Below the pieces are notes generated by a model. The model was not told where the DNA came from. It saw only the letters and a list, made by a program, of their open reading frames with translations, and made no database searches. Shown piece by piece: positions 52,208 through 61,355 of a stretch of DNA of 64,000 bases. The position numbers were made by a program, and so were the translations under genes. This stretch comes from Paenibacillus barcinonensis (GTDB lineage: Bacteria; Bacillota; Bacilli; Paenibacillales; Paenibacillaceae). The DNA is taken from positions 5,130 through 69,129 of the forward strand of contig NZ_QJSW01000019.1 in assembly GCF_003217495.1 (NCBI RefSeq), in the 5' to 3' direction. How positions within the stretch are numbered: position 1 is the first letter of the stretch; each line of letters starts with the position of its first letter.

Positions 52208-53245
52208 ATGGAAGCCGAAGTGAACGAAGAGAGAAGAGAGAAGAGAGAAGAGAGAAGAGAGAAGAGAGAAGAGAGAAGAGAGAAGAGAGAAGAGAGAGGC
52301 AGGGAAGCCGCTGTGACACTCCCGTTTTATAACTATTTTACACATGACAAAAAAGACGAGAACACTTATATGTCCTCTTCCTGGCCGGGTCTGCGAATAT
52401 CAGCACATGAACGCCATATCAGGGCCCATAGTCCGCAGATTGTGCAGGCGTTATCGAGTGCGGTGTATGGTGGTGGCATGCTCAAGCTGGATCGTGTCTT
52501 TAATATCTATGTGGATATGCATTATCGCTGTGATGATCCACCCCGTGATATTGAGCAAGCACTACATGAATGGCAGGAGCGACCTGAGCAATGTGCCGGC
52601 TTGTTAACAGCGGTCAGGCTGGAGCACACCTCTATTCAGGAGTATACAAGTGCTCATTTTGGGTTGCTGTGCTGTACTACAGCAGGGGTATCGAATGCAG
52701 CGCGCGCTGGCTCGGAGAGAACCGTATTTGATGTCCATGGCAAAAAACACAAAACGACAGCCTTGCCCCTGCGGGTTGCAGAGGCTGCTTCGGCAATTGC
52801 GCCTGAGTACAGTGCCTTGCACGTCTGTGACCTATCAAACACACCTTCATCTGACACATCCAGCATATCTTCATCCAATACATCCAGCATATCTTCATAT
52901 ATCCCTGGAACGATTAATATCATGCTGTGGTTTAACGGACAGATGACCCCGTCTGCGATGGTTAACGCCATTCAGACAGCGGTCGAGGCCAAGGCAGCAG
53001 CACTCGCGGATGCAGGAATTATGGATTCGGAGAACGGGCAGACTGCCACAGGCACAACAACGGATGCCATTGTGCTCGCTATTCGTCAGGCTGAGCATGA
53101 GAGCCAGCCGCTGCATGCATATGCAGGTACAGCTACCGCTATGGGCGCGGCGATTGGCCGATTAGTATATGACACAGTGACAGAAAGCCTTCAGGCTGGA
53201 CTGCATTGGAAAGAGAGGAGAGGACAAGGCGACAATGACATTTGA
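52208..53245 (+). CDS. cbiZ: Adenosylcobinamide amidohydrolase CbiZ with repeat-containing N-terminus
   Basis: Up to 345 residues. The CbiZ core runs from about residue 70 to the end (VYGGGMLKLDRV ... TINIMLWFNGQMTPSAMVNAIQTAVEAKAAALADAG ... TTTDAIVLAIRQ). CbiZ removes the aminopropanol side chain of cobinamide so that cobyric acid can be re-amidated. If ATG 52208 is used, residues 7-30 are a Lys/Arg/Glu run encoded by ten 7-bp repeats; GTG 52313 with AGGGA upstream is an alternative start after the repeat. A Ser-rich insert near residues 217-230 is another oddity. Its stop overlaps cbiB. Confidence 0.85.
   Translation: MEAEVNEERREKREERREKREERREKREERGREAAVTLPFYNYFTHDKKDENTYMSSSWPGLRISAHERHIRAHSPQIVQALSSAVYGGGMLKLDRVFNIYVDMHYRCDDPPRDIEQALHEWQERPEQCAGLLTAVRLEHTSIQEYTSAHFGLLCCTTAGVSNAARAGSERTVFDVHGKKHKTTALPLRVAEAASAIAPEYSALHVCDLSNTPSSDTSSISSSNTSSISSYIPGTINIMLWFNGQMTPSAMVNAIQTAVEAKAAALADAGIMDSENGQTATGTTTDAIVLAIRQAEHESQPLHAYAGTATAMGAAIGRLVYDTVTESLQAGLHWKERRGQGDNDI
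52226..52295 (+). repeat. Heptanucleotide tandem repeat, ten perfect copies
   Basis: GAAGAGA is repeated ten times without error at the 5' end of cbiZ. Each gain or loss of a unit shifts the frame from ATG 52208 by one base. Confidence 0.97.
52850..52905 (+). repeat. 24-bp direct repeat within cbiZ
   Basis: ACATCCAGCATATCTTCAT occurs at about 52858 and 52882, 24 bases apart, keeping frame and encoding TSSISS units. Confidence 0.8.
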
Positions 53246-54260
53246 TGTTGGACACCTAGGGGCATCACCCTTCTGGGCAGGTATGGCAGGAGCCTGGATC
53301 ATCATCCTTGCGTACATATTGGACCGATGCATCGGAGATCCGCGCTGGATACCCCATCCGGTGATCGGCATGGGGAAAGGCATCTCTGCTCTGGAACGTG
53401 TTATCCGTTCATATGTGAAGACGGATGGTGGATTGAAGAGAGCTGGTTTATTATTGCCGCTCCTGATTGCCGGGGGTGCATTTGCTGTGACGTGGGTCGT
53501 TTTGTTTCTGCTGGGTATGATTCATCCGATCCTGGCAGCATTAGCCGAAGTTGTACTTATTGCAACCACGATTGCTTCCAAAGGATTACGTGATGCAGGT
53601 ATGGAAGTATACGGTCATCTGAAACAGCAGGACTATACTGCCGCAAGGCGTTCACTTGGCATGATTGTTGGACGTGACACGGCACATCTGGATGAGCCTG
53701 AGGTCGTTCGGGGAACGGTGGAGACGGTCGCGGAAAATATCGTGGATGCCATCGTATCCCCGTTATTCTATGCACTCATTGGCGGCGCTCCGCTGGCTAT
53801 GGCGTACCGTGCTGTCAATACGCTAGACTCAATGGTAGGTTATAAAAATGACAAGTATCTGCATCTTGGCTGGGCCTCTGCCCGTCTGGACGATTGGGCG
53901 AACTGGATTCCCGCCCGTCTGACCGCGATGCTGTTAATTGCGGGAGCATGGGTCATGAAACTGGATGCAAACGGCGCAGCGCGTATGGTTATCCGAGATG
54001 CAAGATTGCATCCAAGCCCGAACAGCGGTTTCCCGGAATCAGCCGTTGCAGGTGCGCTCGGGATTCGTTTGGGCGGACATAATGTGTATCACGGTGTATC
54101 CTCGTTTCGTGCGTACATGGGCGAAGCAACACGGCCAATGGAGGCTGAAGATATCGTGCGCACAACACGGCTGATGTTCTGGTCTGCGGGCGCTTTTGTT
54201 TCCTTATGTTTCTTGACCGTGCTTGTTGCATGGCTGGCTGGAGGCACGCTGTTATGGTAA
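53235..54260 (+). CDS. cbiB: Adenosylcobinamide-phosphate synthase CbiB
   Basis: 341 residues with about five membrane helices. Family motifs ILDRCIGDPRWIPHPVIGMG, ETVAENIVDAIVSPLFYALIGG, NTLDSMVGYKNDKY and SPNSGFPESAVAGALGIRLGG are all present. It joins aminopropanol phosphate to cobyric acid at the membrane. ATG overlaps the cbiZ stop. Confidence 0.95.
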   Translation: MTFDVGHLGASPFWAGMAGAWIIILAYILDRCIGDPRWIPHPVIGMGKGISALERVIRSYVKTDGGLKRAGLLLPLLIAGGAFAVTWVVLFLLGMIHPILAALAEVVLIATTIASKGLRDAGMEVYGHLKQQDYTAARRSLGMIVGRDTAHLDEPEVVRGTVETVAENIVDAIVSPLFYALIGGAPLAMAYRAVNTLDSMVGYKNDKYLHLGWASARLDDWANWIPARLTAMLLIAGAWVMKLDANGAARMVIRDARLHPSPNSGFPESAVAGALGIRLGGHNVYHGVSSFRAYMGEATRPMEAEDIVRTTRLMFWSAGAFVSLCFLTVLVAWLAGGTLLW

Positions 54261-54979
54261 TAAAGTCAGGGCAAGAGCAGCATGAATCAGAACAGGATGC
54301 ATCACTACGGAGTGAATCAGGACAGCTTGGTCCGCAGCGCAGCCTTGTGCTGATCCGTCATGGAACGACGTCGTGGAATGTGGAAAAAAAATATTTGGGG
54401 CATACCGACATCGGTCTGCTGCCTGATGCACAGGAAGAGCTGGCTGTGCTGCGCGAGCAATGCCGCGATCTCACATGGGACGCCGTGTATTGCAGTGACC
54501 TGCTTCGCTGCCGTCAGACGCTTGCACATATTGCGCCGCAGGCGGCTGCACAGACAAGGCTGGATCGCCGCCTGCGCGAGAATGATTTTGGACTGTGGGA
54601 AGGTCTGACCTATGAGCAATTGAAGCATAATCCGATGTACCGAAGCTGGATTGATCATCCGCAGGAGGTTACACCACCTGGGGGAGAGGCGTGGTCGGCT
54701 TTTGCCGAACGCATTGATTCATTTCTGGACGAGCATCTGTGTTCGGATGAAACATCATTGCTTTCGGGAGAGGTGGGCAAGCCATTACCGAGGACTTCAC
54801 TCAGGACACTTATTGTGACACACGGCGGGGTCATTCGTTACATGCTGTCCCGACTCCTTGACGGCGTTGGGTTCTGGGATACACATGTCATCCCCGGCCA
54901 AGCCATTCAGGTTCATATGGAGAAGCAGAGCGGGAGATGGCTTGGCAGCAGGGTGACTTTTCCGTCAATCGGGTTGTAA
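54254..54979 (+). CDS. cobC: Alpha-ribazole phosphatase-like histidine phosphatase
   Basis: 241 residues from ATG 54254 (GGAGG 9 bases upstream), overlapping the cbiB stop. The catalytic motif LIRHGTTSWN, the second-His segment VTHGGVIRYML and CSDLLRCRQTL place it in the phosphoglycerate-mutase-like family; the gene context supports CobC, which removes the phosphate at the end of nucleotide-loop assembly. The N-terminal about 30 residues are unconserved and polar. Confidence 0.82.
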   Translation: MVIKSGQEQHESEQDASLRSESGQLGPQRSLVLIRHGTTSWNVEKKYLGHTDIGLLPDAQEELAVLREQCRDLTWDAVYCSDLLRCRQTLAHIAPQAAAQTRLDRRLRENDFGLWEGLTYEQLKHNPMYRSWIDHPQEVTPPGGEAWSAFAERIDSFLDEHLCSDETSLLSGEVGKPLPRTSLRTLIVTHGGVIRYMLSRLLDGVGFWDTHVIPGQAIQVHMEKQSGRWLGSRVTFPSIGL

Positions 54980-55121
54980 GGCAGTGCAATATACCCTATA
55001 ATCACAACAGAAGTGTGCTCGGTACTGACATGTTTGGTGGAATGGGCTGTGAAGCTTGATCGGATGTGTTGTGTGTTGAGTTCTGCGATTGTGTTAGATG
55101 GAATTAACCACTTTTAACGAC

Positions 55122-55268
55122 CAAGGGTCCCGCGTGCGGAGCTGTTCATGATAGGGCAACACAAGATCATGATGCGCACAAGGGTAAAATGGGGAAGCTG
55201 GTGCAAATCCGGCACGGTCCCGCCACTGTGAAACAGGAGCATTCCTGTAAGTCAGATTACCAGCCCTG
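55122..55268 (+). ncRNA. Cobalamin riboswitch
   Basis: Conserved blocks appear in order: ATGGGGAAGCTGGTGCAAA, TCCGGCACGGTCCCGCCACTGTG (the B12 box with GCCACTG), then AAGTCAGATTACCAGCC. Binding of adenosylcobalamin should lower expression of the btu and cob genes downstream. A terminator follows at 55378. Confidence 0.92.
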
Positions 55269-55377
55269 GACGTACAAGCCGCTGTTCCTTCGAGGAAAGG
55301 ACAACGTTTCGGGCCATTCTATGTGCATGGACAGCCTAGGGCTGCATATGTACAGATTGCCGTATGCGAGACGTTCT

Positions 55378-55411
55378 CCCTGATCCTTGCAAGAGGGTCG
55401 GGGATTTTCTT
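55378..55411 (+). terminator. Terminator of the cobalamin riboswitch leader
   Basis: CCCTGATCC and GGGTCGGGG pair (two wobbles) around TTGCAAGA, followed by ATTTTCTT. Confidence 0.7.
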
Positions 55412-55474
55412 GTTGTACACGATGTGTTGAAAAATATTATGTTACACGAGCCACTCCGATTGCAGTACCATTTT

Positions 55475-55620
55475 CCGATCGCTGTTATCCCCGGATTTTT
55501 TTGATTCCTTAAATTTGAGGGGGAAATCCGGTGATAAGCGTATGCTTCCGATGCAGCTTTCTTGTAGAAAGCTTTCAGGCGAACACTTCGTTTCTCCAAA
55601 TGGGTTCTGCACTCTCCGTT
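55475..55620 (+). repeat. Dispersed intergenic repeat, copy B
   Basis: Matches copy A at 49574-49715. It lies in the leader between the riboswitch terminator and btuF, and the internal hairpin keeps its pairing (CTTTCTTGTAGAAAG versus CTTTCTTACAGAAAG). Confidence 0.88.
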
Positions 55621-55727
55621 AAACGTGTACATATCTTCATTTTCGTTTCACTGGAACACCAAGATGGGGCAGAGCATTAAGAGTGAGGTAATATGCAACA
55701 ACAATAGTACAGATAGAGAAGGGGAGA

Positions 55728-56732
55728 ATGAAACTCATGATTAAAAACTGGAAAGCACTAGCATCCCTGCTGAGTGCAGCGATGCTGGCACTGGCGCTGG
55801 CTGGATGCGGCAATGCGGCAACGAAAGAAGGGGCAGGCAGCTCTCAGCAGCCTGCGCAGGAGCAGTCTCAGGAACACACACAAACGGATTTCAAAACCCA
55901 ATATCCACTTACGGTTACAGATGCGACAGGTGAATCATTCACGTTTGACAAAGCACCAACCAAAATCGTCTCGGTCTCTCCGGCTGAAACAGAATCTCTG
56001 TTTGCACTCGGACTGGACAAGGAGATCATTGGTGTTTCCGATTATGACGATTATCCCGAAGCGGCCAAAACCAAAGCCAAAATGGGCGGCATCAACAAGC
56101 CGAACGAAGAGTCTGTTATTGCGGCCGATGCCGATATCGTATTCGGAGGTATTTCATTAAGCGAGGATGCAGTGAAGAAGCTGCGTGATATGGGCATTAC
56201 CATTTTTAAAACCGATCCTAAATCCATCGACGATGTGATGAACAATATTGAAACCTTTGGTAAAATTACCGATCATCAGGAGCAGGCTCAGAAGCTGATT
56301 GCACAGATGAAGCAGGATGTTACGGATGTCACCGAAGCAGTGAAAGCTGTAAAGCCGGAGGACAAGAAGAAAGTATATATTGAATTTTCCCCAGGCTGGA
56401 CCGTAGGTAAAGGTGAATTCATGGATGAGCTGATCACTGTAGCAGGCGGCACCAATATTGCAGCAGACAAAGAGGGCTGGTATCAGATTAATGAGGAAAA
56501 TGTCATTGCTGCCAACCCGGATGTTATTCTCTATGCAAACGATGTTATTGACGAGAATTCCAAAACGCTGGATCAGATTATCAAGGCGCGCAGCGGCTGG
56601 GATCAAATTACGGCAGTGAAGAACAATGCTGTAATGGGCTTGGATGCCAACCTGCTGAGCCGTCCGGGTCCGCGTGTAACCCAAGGATTGAAAGAAGTAG
56701 CCAAAGCGATCTATCCTGACCTGTTCAAATGA
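55728..56732 (+). CDS. btuF: Cobalamin-binding lipoprotein of the BtuF type
   Basis: 334 residues. Signal with lipobox LAGC (Cys27), then a Gln/Ser-rich linker. The periplasmic-binding fold of the FecB/BtuF class shows APTKIVSVSPAETESLFALGLDKEIIGVSDYDDYP and ANPDVILYANDVI. The riboswitch upstream supports a corrinoid ligand. Located on the outer face of the membrane. Confidence 0.92.
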   Translation: MKLMIKNWKALASLLSAAMLALALAGCGNAATKEGAGSSQQPAQEQSQEHTQTDFKTQYPLTVTDATGESFTFDKAPTKIVSVSPAETESLFALGLDKEIIGVSDYDDYPEAAKTKAKMGGINKPNEESVIAADADIVFGGISLSEDAVKKLRDMGITIFKTDPKSIDDVMNNIETFGKITDHQEQAQKLIAQMKQDVTDVTEAVKAVKPEDKKKVYIEFSPGWTVGKGEFMDELITVAGGTNIAADKEGWYQINEENVIAANPDVILYANDVIDENSKTLDQIIKARSGWDQITAVKNNAVMGLDANLLSRPGPRVTQGLKEVAKAIYPDLFK

Positions 56733-57775
56733 GCAAGAAGCTGATCCTGTTCGGAACGATAGGCGTGGCACTGCTGGTGCTTACCGTGCTCATCTGCACA
56801 GGCATCGGTTCAGTGGCGCTGCCCATTCGGGACATTGCAGGCATTCTTATTCATAAGCTGCCCTGGATCGGCGACTGGGTTACACCGGATTGGAACAAAG
56901 CGTCCGAACAGATTATATGGAAGGTTCGTTTCCCGCGTGTGTTGCTGGCGGTGCTGGTTGGAGCTTCACTGGCGATTGCGGGGGCGGGCTTTCAAGGGGT
57001 GCTGCGTAATCCGCTGGCCGATCCGTTTACATTGGGAGTATCCTCAGGAGCTTCGGTAGGTGCTGCATTTCTGATTTTCTTCGGGCTACAGTATGCTCTG
57101 ATCGGAATCTGGACGCTGCCGCTGGTAGCCTTTTTGACCGGAGCCATTACGCTATGGTTTGTCATGGCCTTGGCTCGTGAAGGGCGTAAAATTCCTACGC
57201 ACAGCCTGATTCTGGCAGGTGTCGTTATGCAAAGTTTTCTGGCTGCGGTCGTTTCCTTCCTGTCGACCATGTCCAAGCAGACGATTAATGAAATTATATA
57301 CTGGACGATGGGAAGTCTGGCTCTGCGCGGGTGGTCGTATACGGCCATCCTTTTCCCGTATTTTCTGCTTGGACTAATCTTCCTGTGGAGCCGCGCGCGT
57401 TCGCTGAACGTGCTGGCACTCGGTGAACGTCAGGCTGCACATATCGGTGTTGGTGTGGACCGACTCAAGCTGTCTGTGCTCGCTGTGGGCACACTGCTCA
57501 CAGCCGCAGCTGTCTCCGTCTCGGGCGTGATCGGGTTTGTCGGATTAGTTATTCCGCACATGCTGCGGCTGCTCGTAGGGCCGGACTATCGGCTGCTGGT
57601 ACCTCTATCCGCGATTGGTGGAGCGATCTTTATGGTATGGGCAGATACGATTGCCCGCTCCTTGCTGGCCCCGACGGAAATTCCACTGGGGGTTGTCACT
57701 GCGTTTGTCGGGGCGCCGTTCTTCGCGTACCTGTTGCACCGGAACAAAAAGCTGCAGAAGGGGATGATGCCGTGA
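56729..57775 (+). CDS. btuC: Cobalamin ABC permease BtuC
   Basis: 348 residues with about ten membrane helices. FecCD/BtuC signature RFPRVLLAVLVGASLAIAGAGFQGVLRNPLADPFTLGVSSGAS and GFVGLVIPHMLRLLVGPDYR. The ATG overlaps btuF by four bases. Confidence 0.94.
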   Translation: MSKKLILFGTIGVALLVLTVLICTGIGSVALPIRDIAGILIHKLPWIGDWVTPDWNKASEQIIWKVRFPRVLLAVLVGASLAIAGAGFQGVLRNPLADPFTLGVSSGASVGAAFLIFFGLQYALIGIWTLPLVAFLTGAITLWFVMALAREGRKIPTHSLILAGVVMQSFLAAVVSFLSTMSKQTINEIIYWTMGSLALRGWSYTAILFPYFLLGLIFLWSRARSLNVLALGERQAAHIGVGVDRLKLSVLAVGTLLTAAAVSVSGVIGFVGLVIPHMLRLLVGPDYRLLVPLSAIGGAIFMVWADTIARSLLAPTEIPLGVVTAFVGAPFFAYLLHRNKKLQKGMMP

Positions 57776-58713
57776 AGAAGCAGGTGGAGCAAAAGATCAG
57801 GCACCGTGTGAGGCATGGGACCGGGCAGTATACGGAATCAAAGCCGGACCCGAACGCTTCTTCCAGAGCAGAGTCAAACCATCCTGTCAGCACATTCTCC
57901 ACAAGTGATGCCGAGCATCCTTCCTCCACGATGCTGGTGTCTGTTACAGGCGCGGGGAAATCCTATGGTAATCATCGTGCATTAAAGGATATTAACTGGC
58001 AGATTGCAGAAGGAGAATGGTGGGGCGTCGTTGGTGCAAATGGAAGCGGCAAGTCAACGCTGCTGCAGCTTATAGCGGGAACGGAAGAACGCAGTACAGG
58101 TCAGATCACGATAGATGGCCGCGATATTGGCTCCTACAGTCGCAAGGATCTGTCGCGTATGATTGCAGTGTTGCAGCAGGACGGTCTGCCGGCGATCTCC
58201 TACCCTGTGCGTGATGTTGTCGAGATGGGGAGATATCCGTATCAGAACTGGCTGGGCAGAGAATCGGCAGATGGGGCCAGGGTGGTGGATAGCGTGCTTG
58301 AGGAGCTGGGACTGACGGAGCTGGCAGAACGGCCACTGGATTCTCTAAGTGGCGGACAGCGGCAGCGGGTAGCACTTGCCAAGGTGATGGCACAGGAGCC
58401 GCGCCTGCTGTTATTGGACGAGCCAACGACATTTCTGGATATTAAATATCAGATGCAATTTATGGAGCTGCTGGCTGCATGGCAGCAGAAAAACAACATT
58501 ACGATTGTGGCCGTGCTGCATGACCTCAATCTGGCCGCATTGTTTTGTGATCATATTCTGGCCCTGCGGGAAGGCAGTGTGGCCGGGAAGGGCACACCTG
58601 CCAGCCTGATGACCGAGGAGCAGATTCGGAACATCTTTCGCGTTGAACCTGTGATGGTGTCCCATCCAGACCATGCCGTGCCCCAGTTGCTGCTGCGGCG
58701 GGATATCAAATAA
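57772..58713 (+). CDS. btuD: Cobalamin ABC ATPase BtuD
   Basis: 313 residues from GTG 57772, which overlaps the btuC stop (GTGA). An N-terminal poorly conserved extension of about 55 residues precedes the domain. Walker A GANGSGKST, signature LSGGQRQRVALAKVM, Walker B LLLLDEPTTFLDI and switch His in AVLHDLNLAA are present. ATG 57930 would be a shorter start. Confidence 0.93.
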   Translation: MKKQVEQKIRHRVRHGTGQYTESKPDPNASSRAESNHPVSTFSTSDAEHPSSTMLVSVTGAGKSYGNHRALKDINWQIAEGEWWGVVGANGSGKSTLLQLIAGTEERSTGQITIDGRDIGSYSRKDLSRMIAVLQQDGLPAISYPVRDVVEMGRYPYQNWLGRESADGARVVDSVLEELGLTELAERPLDSLSGGQRQRVALAKVMAQEPRLLLLDEPTTFLDIKYQMQFMELLAAWQQKNNITIVAVLHDLNLAALFCDHILALREGSVAGKGTPASLMTEEQIRNIFRVEPVMVSHPDHAVPQLLLRRDIK

Positions 58714-58782
58714 ATGTGACGTGATCAACGAAGTAAGCGAAGTGGGAGAACTCCCTATTTTGATGAAGGAAGTGCTGGTTGG

Positions 58783-59859
58783 ATGAAGAATGAACAGATA
58801 TTGAAACAATGGCTCACAAAAATTGTCGCTCCTGACCTGAACGTGGCGGCGGAAACGTCTGCTCATGTAGATGTTCTTACGAAACCACCCGGAAGTCTCG
58901 GGAAGTTGGAAGAGCTCGTGATTCGTCTTGCGGGTATGACGGGCAAAGCTCGTCCACAGTTTGATCGTAGAGCGGTGATTGTGATGGCTGCGGATCACGG
59001 TGTGGTGGCAGAAGGCATCAGTGCTTTTCCGGCCGAGGTAACACCTCAGATGGTGATGAATTTCCTGGCTGGCGGTGCTGCGGTGAATGTGCTTGCCCGT
59101 CATGCGAGAGCAGAGGTCATCTGTGTGGATATCGGTGTAAATGCTGATCTGGAGCATGCAAACCTGCTCTCCCGGAACATTCGTAAAGGCACCGCCAACA
59201 TGGCCCAAGGGGCGGCGATGACTCGTGAGGAGGCAATTCAGGCGATCTTAACAGGGGTTGAGGTTGTTGCCGCAGAAGTGGCAAAAGGAACCCAGCTGTT
59301 TGTCACAGGAGAGATGGGGATCGGCAATACTACGGCAAGTGCTGCAGTGATGAGTGCACTCACCGGAATTGCACCCGCTGCGGCGGTTGGACGCGGAACA
59401 GGCCTGGATGATGCCGGCGTGCAGCGCAAAGCGGCTGTTGTTAGCCAGGCGCTGAGTGTGAACAGACCCAATCGGGAAGATGCGCTTGATGTGTTATGCA
59501 AGGTGGGCGGACTGGAGATTGCCGGACTCACGGGCGTTATACTAGCCGCAGCAGCACATCGCTGCCCTGTCGTTATAGATGGATTTATCTCCACTGTTGC
59601 GGCGCTGGTTGCGCGACAGCTGGCTCCTCTGAGTACCGCCTATATGATCGCTTCGCATACTTCCGATGAGAATGCACATGCGGCTCTGCTGCGTGAGCTT
59701 GAGCTGAAGACGATGCTGGATCTGGATATGCGTCTAGGCGAGGGAACCGGCGGGGTGCTGAGTCTGCATCTGATTGATGCGGCATGCCTCATTCTGAATG
59801 AGATGGCGACCTTCACAAGTGCTGGTGTGTCTGATGGATCAGGAGAGGGCTCCCGATGA
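58783..59859 (+). CDS. cobT: Nicotinate-nucleotide dimethylbenzimidazole phosphoribosyltransferase CobT
   Basis: 358 residues. Family motifs KPPGSLGKLEELVIRLAGM, VMAADHGVVAEGISAFPAEVT, GEMGIGNTTASAA and the catalytic Glu in LGEGTGGVLSL. Activates the lower-ligand base as its ribotide. First of four cob genes after btuD; stop overlaps cobU. Confidence 0.96.
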   Translation: MKNEQILKQWLTKIVAPDLNVAAETSAHVDVLTKPPGSLGKLEELVIRLAGMTGKARPQFDRRAVIVMAADHGVVAEGISAFPAEVTPQMVMNFLAGGAAVNVLARHARAEVICVDIGVNADLEHANLLSRNIRKGTANMAQGAAMTREEAIQAILTGVEVVAAEVAKGTQLFVTGEMGIGNTTASAAVMSALTGIAPAAAVGRGTGLDDAGVQRKAAVVSQALSVNRPNREDALDVLCKVGGLEIAGLTGVILAAAAHRCPVVIDGFISTVAALVARQLAPLSTAYMIASHTSDENAHAALLRELELKTMLDLDMRLGEGTGGVLSLHLIDAACLILNEMATFTSAGVSDGSGEGSR

Positions 59860-60416
59860 GTGTACTGGTCACAGGTGGGGCTCGTAGCGGTAAAAGCTCG
59901 TTTGCTGAGCGCCTATGTATGCAGCGTTCCTCGGAGGCATGGTATGTGGCAACAGCTCAGGCATATGATGATGAGATGCGTGAACGCATTGCGATGCATC
60001 AGAAGCAGCGTGAGCATTCGGGTTATCTCTGGCGCACGATGGAGGAACCGCTGGCGTTACCCGCGCTGATACAGCGTATGGGTGAAGGACACACCGGGAC
60101 TTCTGCACCGACGATTCTGATTGATTGCTTGACCCTCTGGCTGACCAATGTGTTATTGGCACATGAACACGACGAGAGCCATGTACTTCAGGGACATCTG
60201 GATGCACTGGTGGAAGCGGTTCGGGCTTATCCTGGTCTGCTTGTGCTGGTCACGAATGAAGTAGGCGACGGAATTGTGCCAGAGTATAAGCTGGGCCGCA
60301 TTTATCGTGACCTCGCGGGGGTGCTTAATCAGCGTATTGCAGCAATCTGCGGTGAAGTGTTTCTCGTCACGGTAGGCATAGCGATTGAATTAAAAAGCAA
60401 GGAGTATCGCTTATGA
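59856..60416 (+). CDS. cobU: Adenosylcobinamide kinase/guanylyltransferase CobU
   Basis: 186 residues. P-loop TGGARSGKSSFAE, TAQAYDDEMRERI, LIDCLTLWLTN, and NEVGDGIVP. Phosphorylates cobinamide and attaches GMP. ATG overlaps the cobT stop and its own TGA overlaps cobS. Confidence 0.96.
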   Translation: MSVLVTGGARSGKSSFAERLCMQRSSEAWYVATAQAYDDEMRERIAMHQKQREHSGYLWRTMEEPLALPALIQRMGEGHTGTSAPTILIDCLTLWLTNVLLAHEHDESHVLQGHLDALVEAVRAYPGLLVLVTNEVGDGIVPEYKLGRIYRDLAGVLNQRIAAICGEVFLVTVGIAIELKSKEYRL

Positions 60417-61312
60417 AGCAGGGTGCATCCGGCCCGGTCGTGCAGCCTCGGAAGCATGCTGCCGCCGCAGCCTTTCAATTTTTGTCCCGTTTTCCTGTGA
60501 AAATGCAGCTTGATTTTGTGCCGCCACTGCTGCGGGAAAGTGTGGTGTATTATCCGCTCGTCGGTGCGGCAATCGGTCTATGTGTCTGGCTTCTGGGCGC
60601 ACTGAGCGGTCAACTGCTGCCTGCTTTTCCGGCAGCGGTTCTGACCCTGACGTTATGGGTGTGGCTCACCGGAGGGCTTCATCTCGACGGATGGATGGAT
60701 ACGGCAGATGGACTGCTCAGTTATCGCAGCCGTGAACGTATGCTGGAGATTATGAAGGACAGTCGGGTAGGGGCTATGGGGGTTATAGCCTGCGTGCTGC
60801 TGCTTATGATGAAGGCTGCTCTGATTGCGGACTTTATTGCCGGCGGCAGCTGGGTGTACGGCGCTTTGCTGATTCTGCCCATGATCTGGAGCCGCTGGTT
60901 CATGGTGTACGCGATGTCGGCCTGGCCTAATGCACGCGGAGATGACGGGCTTGCTGTATTGTTCAAAGGGCTTGGCGAGCGCAGGGAGGTCCAGAGATCA
61001 CGTCGTGCTGCTATCCTGCTTACACTGATTGCAGGGCTGGTTACACTGGCTGTAGTATGGCTGTTTAAACCGGATACAGCGATTGCAGATGCGATGGTCA
61101 GCGGGTTTGGAACACTGCCCTGGTGGTTGTACCCTGTGTCGGCTGTTATTGTAATACCTGTCGCATGTTATTATATCGGCCGCTTTGTGGCTTCGCAGAT
61201 CAGTGCACGGCTTGGAGGGCTCACCGGAGATACATACGGTGCCATGAATGAACTTCTGGAGGCCGCCTTGCTGACGGTGTTAAGCGTGCTTCAAGGACTA
61301 TTTTGGCTATAG
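60413..61312 (+). CDS. cobS: Cobalamin synthase CobS
   Basis: 299 residues with six or more membrane helices. Signature GGLHLDGWMDTADGLLSYRSRERMLEIMKDSRVGAMGV matches CobS. Joins GDP-cobinamide to alpha-ribazole at the membrane. Confidence 0.96.
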   Translation: MKQGASGPVVQPRKHAAAAAFQFLSRFPVKMQLDFVPPLLRESVVYYPLVGAAIGLCVWLLGALSGQLLPAFPAAVLTLTLWVWLTGGLHLDGWMDTADGLLSYRSRERMLEIMKDSRVGAMGVIACVLLLMMKAALIADFIAGGSWVYGALLILPMIWSRWFMVYAMSAWPNARGDDGLAVLFKGLGERREVQRSRRAAILLTLIAGLVTLAVVWLFKPDTAIADAMVSGFGTLPWWLYPVSAVIVIPVACYYIGRFVASQISARLGGLTGDTYGAMNELLEAALLTVLSVLQGLFWL

Positions 61313-61355
61313 TCATCGTTGTAAATAAACCAGATGCAGAGACAGGGGGAGCAGT

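Noticed and set aside
52226..52295. CRISPR-like repeat
   Set aside because: The unit is only 7 bp with no spacers, so it is a microsatellite.
51492..52319. 275-codon minus-strand frame beginning LLSSLFSLL...
   Set aside because: Antisense of cobD and of the GAAGAGA repeat; the Leu/Ser/Phe repeat is the complement of the heptanucleotide.
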